Positions 46,901 through 61,900 of a DNA stretch of 64,000 bases are shown in pieces. The notes under the pieces were generated by a model. It had not been told where the DNA came from, did not search any database, and saw only the letters and a program-made list of their open reading frames with translations. The translations under genes and the position numbers were made by a program. How positions within the stretch are numbered: the first letter of the stretch is position 1; every line of letters starts with the position of its first letter. This DNA is from Antedon mediterranea (lineage: Eukaryota; Echinodermata; Crinoidea; Comatulida; Antedonidae), in contig NC_092670.1 of NCBI RefSeq assembly GCF_964355755.1, positions 19,405,201-19,469,200 on the forward strand, written 5' to 3'.

Positions 46901-49900
46901 ATAGTATTGAATACAATTTAATGATCCCATAAAAAATTTATGCTACATTAATTTCTAAGCAAATGCTTTAGACTTTACAACTTATAATCTTATTACTATT
47001 AAATATATAAGTTGTATTAAAGATAAAACTTAGCATAAAATGTATATCTACATATTGAATATTTTGCAAGGAAATTTGAGATGGGGAATGTAATAATTAT
47101 CTAATTGGAAGGGAAAGGGTCTTGAGCACTTTTATGGATGTGCGCTGTATAAATCTTATTATTATTATTATTATTAAGGGTGTGACCTTAAGGATGAGAA
47201 CGTGTTTGGTACACAAAAACCTTCTTTTCCCATTTGATTCTAAACATACTGGTTCTACACAAATACGTACACTGCGGATCGATGTTTGCTGTATGAGCGC
47301 CTCCATGGGTGTCGCCATGTTTTACGAGGTGCTATCTTGAACGCTGGTAAGTATGCTGCAAGGGATGCTTCCAACATGTCTGGTTTTCCGCAGACTGCTG
47401 TTTCCGTCTCGCAATAGTATGAGCAGTGGCCAACAAAACATATATTATTTGCTGTAAAATATAAAAACGTATGATATTTAGTTTTATCAAGAAACATGTG
47501 TAGACCTAAGGTAAAAATCTAAATACTTATGTAAACATATTAAGAATCTAAATTTCTAAACATAAAAAATATATTCATGATTCATTGTATATCAGAACAG
47601 AGAGAACATAGGCCATGATCTTTGTTAGCTTAACTTCATACTTGTTTAAACATTTCCCACAGTCATATCCTTTATTTCTTAGAATTACTTATATGAAGTC
47701 AAACACAATGAAATCCAGTGATTGCTTTAAGTTGATGGTTAACATGATTGCTTAATATAACAATCCAATATCCTCTTGTAAATTAGAAGGGCCCAACTGT
47801 GGAAATTCTAAAGACTTGGGAGACCTTTTAATCAGAAAAGGAATCTATTCTATAAAAATAAATATACATAATATTTTTATACTTAAAAAGGAGATTAAAA
47901 ACAAGACATCGTTGTTCTCAAACTTTTTTTTTAAATAAATAGTTAGTAATACCTTTTTCATATAGTATGCAATTCTAATTTTAAAATAGTAGTAAACCTC
48001 TGGGACACCTTCAGGCCGAACAAACAGTTTCCTTAATAGGGGTGTCTCCTGAATAGAGGTTTGCTGCAATGGTGAAACATATTTCCCCTTGTTTATGTCA
48101 CAAGTGTCTCCGTTCACTTAATAATAGGGGTATCCCCTGAATGGAGGTTGGTCATAGCGTTAAATCCTTATTTCCCCTTCTTCTTTTCACAACAAAATTT
48201 CCCCTTAACACGGATGTCCTCTGATTAGGTGTCCCGAAGGAAGTGTTTTACTGTATAAAGAATTTAATATCCTTTGAAAGACTGGCTTTAAAAATACAAT
48301 ATAAATGTTAATATATTTTCCAACTTGACTGGTTTCTATTGATTTGTCTATTTTAATAATATAAAAGCCAATATAAAAATTTGAAAACACTTTTTTGTTA
48401 ATTTAAGTTCCAGTATAAAAGATATTATATTCTACTCAAACTAGGTTAAAATGGACCTGAAATGGACTTTCGATTTTCAAGAAATTCACACATGTTATTT
48501 AAATGTATCAAATTAACACAAGCCCATACAAATAAAAAAAAATGTATAGTATTTTGAGAAAAAACGAAATTTTAAGATACCTTGGTAAATTAGCGAAAAT
48601 TATTCACGCCATTGCAATATTCTATTTCAACGGCCGTCGGGAGCCTCTATATTCACGACGTCACATATACACACGACGATATCGAAAGCGTGTATGCCGC
48701 CCCGATAGTCAGTGAATGATCGACGGCGGCCTGGAAAGATACGCGAAGCGTTGACACTAATACTAATTTATTCAATATCTAATGTTGTAGGTCCCTAAAA
48801 TGTACTTTGTTTTTTCTAAAACACGAATTTAAAAGGCCTCCCTCCCAAACCTTTACTAGGCCTAGGCCTCCAGCGCGCGGAGTCGATCCACCACCCACCA
48901 CCACCCGAGGCTCCGTTTCATGTGTATCCAAGGACACATTTTAGCAGTATAAATTACAAACGATATACAAAATACACAAACGGAAAATATGGATACGCAT
49001 CATTGCACACGGCGCTGTATCGCGGACAACGTTGCCAGGCTAACTTCGGTATTGCCAGAAAAAAATACGTTGATTTGAAGATTTTAAATCGTCATTTACT
49101 CGATGAATAACAGTTTATACGGTAATAATTTTATCTAAAAAAATTCTAAATACGTTTCTGCAAATCCACAAGCATTTTTTAGAAAATACTCCACAGATTT
49201 CAAGAGTTACAGCCAAAAAACTGCAAATTGTTCATTGGAGGGATAGGAATATATTCGCAAAGTGACGTCACCCGCAAATTTTTTTTAATTTTCAAATGGG
49301 GCTTTCCCCAAAAGGGCGAATTTATATTTATTATATACACCTAATAGCCCCCAAGACATCATTCTAAAATGAAAAAAATTGAAAATCCATTTCAGGTTCA
49401 TTTTAAAAGCATCTTTCTAACCTTGTTTCTACAGTCCTTTATTAACTGGCAATATAATATTCAATATAAAAGGTAGGGCACCTATTATATTTTCGATAAA
49501 ATAGATTTTTCATTAACTAAAATGTGTGTTTATTTAGAGATGTATTTCCCCCTAAAAACATGAAAAATGAAGATTAATAAAATCAGACTTCGAATAGACC
49601 ATTTTACAGTTTTAATCAAGTTAATCACTTCCATAGGAAAAATTTTTTTTTTTTCAAAAAAAATAAATGGTTAAATTCAACCAAAAACCCATTGACTTCC
49701 AGTCAATTTGACTATTTTTTGCATTAAATTACAGTTTTTTTAGGTAAATAATTTTTTTTCCAATTTTTGGTTATTGTGAATAACTGATATATGGCATCAA
49801 AATGGCATATTCAATCAAAAAAAAGTTTTTTGTTTCAGGGAGGAAAATATATATGAGACTGTTTTTTGTAGTATATTTCATGAACTATATTTTAAACATT

Positions 49901-52900
49901 CAATAAAACTATGGTTTACTTACATTTTTTCAAAATGGTTTTTCACAAATTATACATGACATAACGGTGTCTTTAGCATGATAAATTGTTTAAGACACTC
50001 AAGCAATGTACTCCGTTAAATGTCATATAGTAGGTACATTATCTATCAATCTAATTCACACATGATCGAAACTCATGCACGTTTTCCAATTACGTTTAAT
50101 TGACACGTTTGAAACACACGCGAGACCGTCGTTTACATACTCTACACTGTGTCAAACGTGCAATAATTACAGAATCAAACACGATTGTAGAGAATTTACG
50201 GTTTTCTGGATGATTGACAACAAAAAATAAAAAGGTAAAAATGATTAGTAGATTCTGAGTCAATAACACATCAATAATGTACAGTAATGGGTGCAATTTA
50301 TAGAAAAAATAATTTTACACGATTCATAAAGGGAACTGTATAAAGGGAAATTATAAGCATGATCTGGCAATAAATGGCGTAAGAGTTTAGACTGTACTAA
50401 AAGTGATACAGAATAATAAATAGGTGCTCTACATATGATAGCGTTTATACTCAGTGATACATCAGTTTTTATAAAGAAGAATTTGACATGATGCTCAAAA
50501 GTTCTATACACAAAAAAACGGAAATTATCAAAATTATAAGCACGATTTGGCTATTGGAGTAAGAATTTGGACCGAGGAACTGTACTAAAATTGTTACAGT
50601 ATATAATATATATATAGGTATTTATTCATAAAAAAAAACACATAAATAGTACAAACAGAAGGCAGCCCAACGGCTGAAAAATTCTGCAAACAACGTACAA
50701 AGTAAAAATTTAAAAGACTCTAACAACAATATAATATATACAAGCACACAGTAAATCAGATCATTAAAAAGCCGTTAAAATACTTTAAAATGCCAAAAGA
50801 CCCATATAAACCACAGCATGCGGTAATTACTAATTCGTTAATTATTATTAATGTTATAAACCTACAAGGTTTTAGTTTTAGAAGCTTCATTCATTCTATC
50901 AATAATGTTAGGGATGGTAGAGCGTTTCCAACGATTGGTTTTACACAAGGGGGCATCCAACAAATTAACATTTCTCAAATTGTGACCGCGGTTACGATAA
51001 GGGAGAAGCATGTATAACGATAGAGTTTAGAGAGTAGTAGCCCCTTCCCAAATTTCATCATCAAGTTATCTCTTCTGGCTTCAAGGGAACATAATCCAGA
51101 CATGGATAAAGCATTTTCATAACTGATGTACTTAGCACCGTAAATACATCTTAGAGCTCTCTTCTGTACCCTTTCAATTCTAGTACATTGGATATTGGTT
51201 AATGAGCTATGCCACAATGGACACGCATATTCCAAAACTGGACGTGTGTACGTAGTAAAAACAGTTAACAGGTCGTTAGCAAAATATATGTATGTTACTG
51301 TAGATGTTCTTCATCAGATAGCATTTTAGATTCAGTCGATACATCAATAATAATGGGGGCGATTTATATACGAGAATTTTACAAGATCCGGAAGGGGACT
51401 AACTGCACATGATCTGGAAAGGAAATGATGCTAATTATAATATGAAAACTACATCAAACCATCTGAATATGTCTATATATATCACGCCTTTTAAAATACA
51501 AAGCAAAAATGGTTGTGGAGTATAAAGTAATGTACTGTTACTATCTACTTCCTCCTAAATGCTTGGAAGAGTCACTGGCCAGCATTAAATTATGCTTCTA
51601 ATTAACCTGCCAGGCTTTCGAAAGACACAGAGAGAAGAACAATTGTATTTTTTACTTATATTTGAATATACTAGAATGAAATAGATAAAATAATGAAATG
51701 TAGATTGATTCATGAGAGAAAAGGGAGAGATCTTAATCATACTGTACTTTATCTAACGTTTTAGATGAATGAATATTCAATTTATTATCAAACATTTCAA
51801 AAATTCTAAGAAGCCTATCTGGATAGTTTTCTTATAGCTGTAGGCTATTTCTTCATTATATATTAACACAAAACATAAGAAAGGATATAAAAAGTATATT
51901 ATATACTAAAGATTTTAATTAATTTTGTTTTATATGCAATAACAAACCTTAATAGCATATACACATATAAAACTGTCTATAAATAGCTGTAAAACAGGGT
52001 TATACTACAAAATAAGTGTATTACATAAAAGATAATATAAAATTAATCTAGATTTTGTACAATAAACGTTTCAAATACTTTGCCATTTCATCTAGTTAAA
52101 AGCAATATTTGTATAGCCTACAATGCACTTTATAACAATAAACTTTCCAACAAAAATTAAAACGCAGAAAGTGACTCATCAACTGTCAAATAGCAGGCTG
52201 ACAAATGCTATTTCTTATAAAATATGAGCCACAGTTACATTACTTCTGTCAACAGTTGAGTCATAAGACTAGGAAACGAGACTTATGTATGTAAGAAAAG
52301 ATATAAAGCATTCCAAAAATATTCCAAGAGGGACGTCTGGTGATGTCCAATTGATATGTCTGAGTATGGTGTGTTCTGGGGTATTGGTTTGCAGATTGGG
52401 TTCAAGCCTGGAGTAGGCCTAATAATTATTACTCCACATAGTAGATACTACAGTCTTCTATTATCAAAGTAGGCAGTAATTTATACAACATACTGTTTTA
52501 AGCATTCCATTTTAAACATGGCCTAGGTAACACTAATATTAGTTGATGAACATGGGAATTATTTTTTGGGGTTGTTATAAGACCAACTCTAGCTTAATGA
52601 AATGTATGGGAAATTACTTTTAAAACCATAGGATAATGAAGGTGGTGGGTAAGTACTATAGTAGGAAATAGTATTCATTTCACATCGTCTAGAAAAACGG
52701 AGTTTACACACATCGGGGCGCACACCGCTGATTTTGATGGCATGGTGTGTTAACAAGAGTTTTTATAGAAATAGATAGAATCTTCAAAGTAGGCCAATGA
52801 TAAAAAAACAGCAATGTGTAAAGCTCTGTCTACAGTATCAAACTTTATGTGACAAAATATGTGATGTGCCCATGATAGATAGATCATATCACCATATTTG

Positions 52901-55900
52901 GGAATATCTCTACCATATTTGGGCACATCACACCTATTTTGTCAAACTAGTTTGATAGTGTAGACAGAGCTTAGTTTGATGTACATTACACATCCACAGG
53001 GGCATAACTTAGGAACCCTAAGTGGCCCCCCAACGCTGGAGGTCTAGGGCGTTTTTAGCCCTTTTCAAAATATTTTTATGTCTATTTTCCTCTGGGCCAG
53101 TGAGTGCTCATAGCCGTTAAGCCACTGTGCATCCATGGTTAGTACAGCATCATCCTTGACAATGCTAATTAAAATATGATGAATAATTATTAATAATATA
53201 AGAGTTTTGAATTTTAAATTGACCCTATAAGGAGGATGGTAACTGAAGGTATACAAAACATCCTTTCTTATTAATATTATCCTTGACATTGATTAAAATA
53301 TTAGACAAAAGGTTATTGTGGTTTGGGTATGATGTTCAGAAAATGTAATGTTTCTAATTGAGTAATTAAAAAGGTACTTTTAAATATATCAACCTTAGCC
53401 CATGTAATTACATTTTAATTCAATAAATAAATGGTAATTTTATTACAATAACAGCACAAATCGTTAATTCTGTTTGTTTTTAAAAAACGGTAATATCAAC
53501 AAGTAAACAAATATGTTTTATATGGTATAAGTATGGATAAAATTATGTTTAACTAGAAATAATAGAAATGATAAAAACAAATTAATAAAAAAAAAATTGC
53601 TTTCAAACGTTTCTATAAATATTTAAGGATGTTTAAAAGGATAAACCTATTAAATTGGACTTACTTGTTGTTAATAATAAGTAAGTCCAGTTGAATATAT
53701 TTATATTTTTAAACTTAATCCATACTCGTATTTATGGATTTTATCAAACAGATTTGTTAAATTAAATTTTAAACAAAAATAGCTTTCAAATGTTTCTATA
53801 AATATTTATGGATGTTTAGAAGGATAAATCTATTCAATTGGACTTGCTTGTTGTTAATAATAAGTAAGTCCAGGTTGAATATATTTATTTTTAAAAACCT
53901 AATCCATACTCGTATTTATGGATTTTATCAAACAGATTTGTTATATTATTTGTTATGGTAGACATTTGAACTGGAGACATACTCATAGTACAGAGAACCA
54001 GGTGCTTTAATCAAACAAAATGCTGTCATATGAAGTGGATCTCTCTTCTAAATCTTAAATTTAATGTTCTAAACTACATTATAATCTATGTTCACATTAC
54101 AAACATCCTACATTTAGCCATGAATGTTATTTTTCTGGCACAGGTAACCTTGATATAAATGTTTGCAATGCTGAACGGCAAACTCTTCTAATGCGCTAAA
54201 TATGTTTTGCAGCAATGTAAGATTCCGTAAGCTATTTTAAACAACACTGCTTCTGGCAACATAAGGTGCTTGGCCTAGTTTTCTACGGCCAAGATTACAA
54301 ATCCTTTTCAAAAGATAACTTCAAGTGTTATCTATCACTATCCTGTATTAATCTATAATTTTTTAATACGCAATTGTAACCATATTGTTCTTATTTGATA
54401 ACTCATTGGATTAATATCAATTTTGTCATTCATATCTCTGGAATGAATTAATAAAAGACGTGTGATTGTTTTAAAGTATTGCATAACCTTCATGAACAAC
54501 CAACATCTTTTGGTTATTCAAAATTATATTCATCTGTGATCATTGAAGGTCATCAGAATAAATAAACATATTTTATTTTGTTATTTTGTACTTTTACTTT
54601 GTTAACTACAATGACTAATGTCGAACTGAATAAATATAAAGATTTTTAAATTTGTTGTTTATTTGTGAGTTTTTTTTTGTATTCCCAGTTCTGTGTTGGG
54701 CCATTGATATATAACCAGGTAATGGTATAGTCCAATGGGGGCCTGGGTACGAACTTTGGCAAAAATTAGGGGGTGAAATTATACTCAAGTATGCATGGGA
54801 TTTTATGTGACTATATACAGTATTTAATTTGCATTCTTGTATCTGAGAGTACTCTTGGGAAAAAGTGACTACATTCCTGGCAAATAAAACTTTTTAGATT
54901 TAACATTAGAAATATAAATTCTACGAAAATCTGGAAATAGAAAAACTAATTGAAGTTGAATGCTGTCAATGTCTAGTTGTTGATTACTGTAGCAGTCACC
55001 GTCTGAACAAGGATTAAGTCAAATAATCATTTTAAGCAAATTTAGCACCTCTTACGTACTCAGCTTTTCGTTAAGCTTGTTAATGAGCCTCATTAAGTTT
55101 GACAGTTTGTGAAACATTGACTTTATGTAATAGCATTCTGTCTTTATCAATGTGTTTTAACGTCAATGGAATTTGCAAGATTATTTAAGAACACCAAACG
55201 TCAGATGCAATCAATTTTAATCTTTACGATTGAATTCTTAAAAAAATGACGAGATAACAGTGTACCCACCTGGAGATCTGAAAAATGTCTTGCGGAGTGA
55301 TGCATCTGCTAGATCATAAACCTCAGACGTCAAATTAAACCACCGTCCTGCCACCGGTGGCGCTCGTCGGAAATCCAGAATTCTACCAAAACACAAATAT
55401 TCATATATATAGATTTAGCATTGGGCCTGAATCTTTACACAAATACAACTTAAAACAAAAAATGTCAAAGTTCATATTCAGAAAGATCATAATCTTTAAG
55501 TATTGCACAATTTAAAAACTAAACTTAATTTAAACGTTATTCAATAATAATATTAAAGTTTTCTTGGCATCATAAAGGAACCATACAAGCCCCCTTTATA
55601 AGCCTCATATGTGACAGGCTATATCCTGTGCTATAATTAGCCATCACTTGTTCACAATTCAATAAACTTGGAACTAGATAGACTTTTTATTTAGATAATA
55701 TTTTTAAAATACAAGGTATATGGTTTGCAATACATTTGTCTTTCATTTTGCTTGTGTACTTCTGTAAAATATTTACTTCAGTTGATCTGGCAAAACAGCA
55801 AATTCAGTGTAATAACTGCAGTAAATGCTGTAATAACTGCAGTAATTGCTGTAATAACTGCAGTAATTGCTGTAATAACTGCAGTAATTGCTGTAATAAC

Positions 55901-58900
55901 TGCAGTAATTGCTGTAATAACTGCAGTAGAAAATTTTAGCAACAATAATATAAACTGCTGTAGCTTTGCTTTAAGGAGCTGTTTTGCCAAATATGACAAT
56001 TGTACTGAAATTGTGCAAATGATTCTTTGGTGGGACACAGATCACTAGTCTAATTTATTGTATATGCAAACAGTTTTTTACAGTGAACATACTTGTACAG
56101 TATGTTAACACACATGGGACATATAGAATTTGATTTCATCTTTAACAGGAAATTAAATGTCAATACAAATCAAATTAAATGTGATGTATAAGGTGAATTA
56201 CAGGATTGACAAGTAAATAACATTGTCATTGTTGACAGTGGAGTAGTTGTAGGTTGACAGTTCGTTTATAATGTCTACAGGATCCTGGGTACAAATCCTG
56301 TCAGATTCTTCCCACTCCAAAAGACTTGTGTAAAGACTTTATGCAGAGCATTTTGTGTGACAACTGATGACAGTGATGTCAACTGGTGACAGTGATGTCA
56401 ACTGCAGACAGTGATGCGAACTGGTGAAAGTGATGTCAACTGCTGAAAATCAGGAGATGACAACTAGCCAGTGAAGAGCATCACTATCATCATCTTCATT
56501 TAACCATCGTCAGTCAACTGCTGGACAAAAGCCATAGCACGCAGGTTCTACATACCAGTTGGCAGATCCCTAATATTTTTTTATTTTGTCTATTTATTGT
56601 TTCCGCTGCCATTCTCCAATTCTTTTTCCTTCCATTGGTGTACAAACTGTTTTATACTCCACCTGTCTACAGTTGATGTGACCTTCCCATTTCTGTTTCC
56701 TGCATTTGATTTTTTGCGGTATTCCATTTGTACTGCACCCATTTGTTGTGGCCGTTGTATATAATACTGTATACAGATAACTATGTATATCATATTATAT
56801 ATTGAAGAGTGTATGATATAAACAATGATAATGATAATCATGATCTTGATTATTACCTGTCTAGGTGAAATGCTGCTATCTCTGCATTATGCCTTTCAAT
56901 ATCAGAGAAATAAAAATGATTTGGTAACGTCTCATATTCTCTTGGCACTCTGCAAAAAAATATAAATATTAAAAAATCTTCCCCAGAGGCTTTCTGGTAA
57001 CGCTATATATTTGAAATTTGATAATATATAATGTCTTCCCTTCAGTTCTATATTGTTCCATCAGTATATTACACTTTTAAGCAATTTCAAAGATGTAAAA
57101 ATACAAATTCGGATAGGAAGATTTTCCTCATCAATAAATCTCACCCAGGGAGACGATTCTCCTGACAAAATTCTCATCATAAACCTTTGCGAGACAAAAT
57201 AGATAAAAATTGTTGACAATGTAGACGGATTTAAATTTGCCTTTACCATAAACGATATTTAAAGAATAATTGCTTCCCACGGGATGCAGTAGAACATCAC
57301 AATTGATTTATTAGATGTTTGCAACAAAAAGTACAATAAATCTTCTGACAGTTAAATTGTCAATCGCTGGCTATGTAGACAACAATAAAGATTGTAAACC
57401 CATGTAACGCGTGACTGGCCCGCACGTAAGCATTGATAGAAAGGTGTAATTAGTACATGCAGAATTAAATTACAGCTTTCATTGCCACTTAAAACTGACT
57501 GCTAAGATATTGATATTAGTATAACAAACGTCAAACCAGGTAGTAAGGATATCTATAGAAGTTAAAGATGATGCTGATTAAACATATTATATGATCATGA
57601 TTTATCTCTGTATTATGGTGATTATAAATCCAACTTTAGATTTTACAATATTAATCTGTTGATCCCTATTTAATCCTCGATTATGCATTAAATGTGACAA
57701 TGACTGATGACTACCTATGTAATGTAATACAATACATTGATAATTCAAAAGAGTTGCCATTTGATTGGTAGTAGTTCGTATTATGTGACATTCATTATTA
57801 GTTCTATTGCATGGTAACAGTTCTATTTAGTGTTTCTATTTAATTCTATCATGACAGCTGTATGTAAATTTTGTTTAAATTTTGTATCATGTGATGCTGG
57901 TGACTGTTGCACATTTGAAAAACCACCTGTAGAATTGCGCTATCTATAATCACGGCCAAAATCCTTAATTTAATTACTCAGCTCAACCTGAACACTAAAT
58001 TCTTATTTGTCCATCATCAAAATAAAAAAAACAGAAATTTTTCTTGGAAGATTGCCAAATATAAATAAAATTTGATCTCTGGTGCGAGTGTGTAAAATTA
58101 AGGGACTAGTGCTGTTCAGCCATATTACACCGAGAGTGTTAAAGAGTCGCTATCCAATCGAGCTTGAACAATACCATGAAAGCCCCAATGGTCTAATGGT
58201 TAGGACATATGCATATCAAGCAGAAGGTTCTGGGCTCGAATCTCGGTTGGGGGGACTTTTTCTCATTCTCACAGATATCCTCATCTTTATTGAAAGTTGA
58301 AAAGCATTAAAAATTGACCTAGAACAGCTGATCTTTCAACTCATGACAATTCTCCCAATTCAACTCATAAACTTTCACTATTATACTGATGGATTGTTCA
58401 ATTTTATTAATATATCCAGGTAAAATATAACACAATTACACAAAATAATTGCTACAAATACCATATGAACAGCAATCAATTAATATTACAAAGCATTTAT
58501 GATTTTTCCATGCTAAAAATAATTTACAATTTATCAAACCTCGTTAAAAATCAATGTCTAATTACTTTAGAACTATAAAATACCCTTGAGCGATTGGTAG
58601 GATTTTATATTATAGCCACTTAGTCTAAACCATTTAGTTAATTGGCATTTTAATGTTTTCTTTATAATTGCTATACATTTATATAAAATTTTTCCTTTCT
58701 CCAATTGTAAAAAATACAGTAATTTTCTTTAGTTTTTCTTTACTAAATGTTATTTGATTTTGATTTTAATTTACTGTATTTCATTAATCATTTTGTATTT
58801 ATGCAGAAAGTTAGGAAATAAAAGAAAATTTAATTTAATTCTGAAAGATTCATCTAATAGACTCCAAATATATAATCACTTTGTGTGACTGAGATATTGT

Positions 58901-61900
58901 ACTTTTTGAGAAAAAAAGGATGTGGAGAACTTTGTGTTAAGTAAAAATTGGTTGTGTGATGGTAATTGGTGTTAATTTCTGTTTCTACCTCCAAAAACTG
59001 CACCTGACCATCCTACTCACCTGGGGCCTTGGTTCTTATATATAGTGCATTGCATATGAATATCTTAATGCACTATACAGTTAAATCACAACATGTTGAA
59101 AAGAGACATAAAATACAACATCATGTAGTCATCATGAAAATAAAGCAAACATTTAAAACTGGTAGCAAACAACTATCATAGTAAGAGTGGGGTAAATATG
59201 TTTTCAATTAACACTTTAGATTATTATTTTCTATTAAATTATCTATTCCCAACCATGTGTTTTCATACTGAAAATATCAGTTGCGCTTTAAACATGCTTA
59301 TGAAAAAAATGATTTCATATAATATTTCACTGTAATCTGATTCTGTGTGAACATAAATCATTCGATGATGAAAGCATAACAACTTGATAGAGTCGCCGAA
59401 TGTCACAAGGCAAACTAATTTGTTAGATAAAAATACATTACGGGTATTAAATGTAAGATAAAGATATCCTTTACATAATCCAATTCATAAGAATTCATTT
59501 GAATCTGTCGGAAAAGAACTTTGAAAGCATCATGCAGTTTTGTTTTACTGCAGTAACTGCAGTACATTTACTAATTAGATAAATATAATTAATTAATTTT
59601 GACTTCTTGATGGTTTTTGTATTCAAAATTCAAATGGATTCACCTCAAAATTACGTATGCATCATTACATCTTAATTAAAATCTGCTTTTCCATAAGTTA
59701 ATACAGTACAGGTAATTTATTTACAAATTCATTAATTAACTTTCATAATAAACATAGTCTTCATTACATTTATTCCTAATTGTTTATTATTTATCCATTT
59801 TCTCTCTGTGTCTCTGTGAACAGGCGCCGATTTAGGCGGGAGGCTAAACAGGCTTTAGAAAACAGCATCGTTTTAAAATATAATAAATATTTCTGCAACC
59901 CGACAGATAGTTTTATCATTTATTAAATATATAGCAATTCCCCCATATTCTATAATACTGGATCCACCCTAGATGAAACCCAATAGCTAGTGGGCTGATT
60001 ATTTCCTAGTTCTAGGGATAACCAAGACCTCACCATTGTGAATATAAACCAGGTGATCTGAGCACAAATATATGAATTACAACACATCACTTCCCTTGAC
60101 GAAGTATTTATGGTTGCAACAACATGCAATATCGCTGAGCTTCGTATCCGATGAACATATAAATTTACATCCACTCTGTTTTATATTCTAACACAGTTTG
60201 TATACTCCGTAGAGGTATTAAATGAGGCATTTATTAGAGTTCTGATGTTCCCACGGAATTAGAAACTCGTAACGGCTACTCTTTGATTTTGAATAAATGT
60301 ATTAACGGCACGCATACTTCAACTTTGTTTTTATTGACATTTTGTTATGATCTGTTTTTTTCTCATGTCATTTCAGTTTTGTACGACATCAACTATACAT
60401 TGGAGAATTTTTCATTCTATAATTTTTGTTATATGAATAGTATGAATAATTATGATGAAAATATAGATTTAATTAATAAAGAAACAAATAAATATCTGAT
60501 ATTATTACTATATATGAATAAACATTTATTTAACTAACCTGAAATCACTAAAAAGTGAGATAGTTTTGTTAATTTAATTTGGACTAGCAGGTACGCAACA
60601 TACAGCTACCTAATCCACTCTTGTACAAATGATTAATTGTAACAATATTAGGAATAAGAACAAATGCAGATATGGAGTTAAAAACGTTATTAATATTTTA
60701 GCAGCAAAGTGCAGCTTATAGTCACTAATGTAAAATGCTTAAGACATGGAAACTACAATTTTATGACAAAAATTACCACAAATTTCCCCCCAGGGGGAAT
60801 GTGCGAATGACGTACAACAAATCTTGTCCCCAAGAGTAAGTGAAAGTTTAAACAGAGTTCGCTCGGCAAATCAAGAAACAACTCTGAATTAAATTGCAGA
60901 TTGATCATCATAGACAGCCGACATTTCAGAAATTTATCATATTTTTTATTTCTGTGATTGAAAAATTAATGCTGACCTGTTATGAATATTTTGTTAGTGC
61001 GGTTTACTTTTTTTTTTAAACCAATACCATTAAACAATCTTTTGGATTCATAAAATAATATTATATAAAACGGTATTGAAGCTTTAACAAGAGCGGTAAG
61101 GTTAAAGCTGCTCTAGACATCTTGCTTAAATATAAGATTAATACATACTTCAGTACCTGCAGTAGGCAATACTTACTTCCAAGGCTTAAAGAGTGCTTGG
61201 CCACCATCTTCAAAATCAATAACAAGCTTTATTTGAGTTCCTCCTTGTTTCTCCTCTTAAAAAGACAACACAGATATTTGATTATAGGCTAAAGCTCTGT
61301 CTACACTATCAAATTTTATGTGACAAAAAAATGTAATGTGCCCATATATGGACATGATGTCATATCACTACCATATTTGGGCATATCACTACCATATTTG
61401 GGCATATCACTACCATATTTGGGGGCACACTTCTTTTGTCAAACTACTAGTTTGACAGTACAGACAGAGCTTAAATAAATTCTGAAAATAACATTAATAT
61501 GAGAACCATTAGTGTGTTTAATTTAAGGAAGATAATCTAAAACACTAAATTATAATTGAAATTTACAACTATAATTAATTGGAAATTTAATCCTATAGAA
61601 TTAGCCATTAATGGGAAAGCGCCAGGTTAGCTATCTTGAAATCATACAGGTAGGTTGGAGTCCCAGTAAACATTTTTCAAGCTTTTTCATAATGTGCACA
61701 AACTAAAATTTATTTATTTTTGTTTAATTTTAATTATTTATTAGTACATCATTCAATTTTAATCAAAAATTCATAATTTAATATTAACAGTTAATTACTT
61801 TTCAACTACCCATCAATTGTCTTATCAGTTAAGTGCACAAATGCAAGTAAGCTTGGCACGAAGTAGACTCAATCATATCAAATTCCATTGTATATACATA

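Larger units (their letters stand above)
47452..55269. other. FAM20C intron, 7.8 kb, rich in repeats
   Basis: Holds a GGGACACC MITE (47989-48255), a TTAA-flanked element (48450-49402), a LINE fragment (50862-51290), a MITE copy (52820-52973), a CAGTGGCGTAAC element (52996-53127) and a tandem duplication (53598-53945). Only short, unsupported ORFs otherwise. Confidence 0.7.

Noticed and set aside
47122-47340. 72-codon plus-strand ORF
   Set aside because: Overlaps FAM20C exon 47451-47271 in antisense and shows no protein features.
55725-56048. 107-codon plus-strand ORF and overlapping ORFs on both strands
   Set aside because: Open only because the 21-bp repeat is a multiple of three without stops; no start context or family match.
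58182-58254. Functional tRNA gene
   Set aside because: Anticodon AUC, a mismatched first acceptor pair, an anticodon-stem mismatch and a changed T loop make a working tRNA unlikely.
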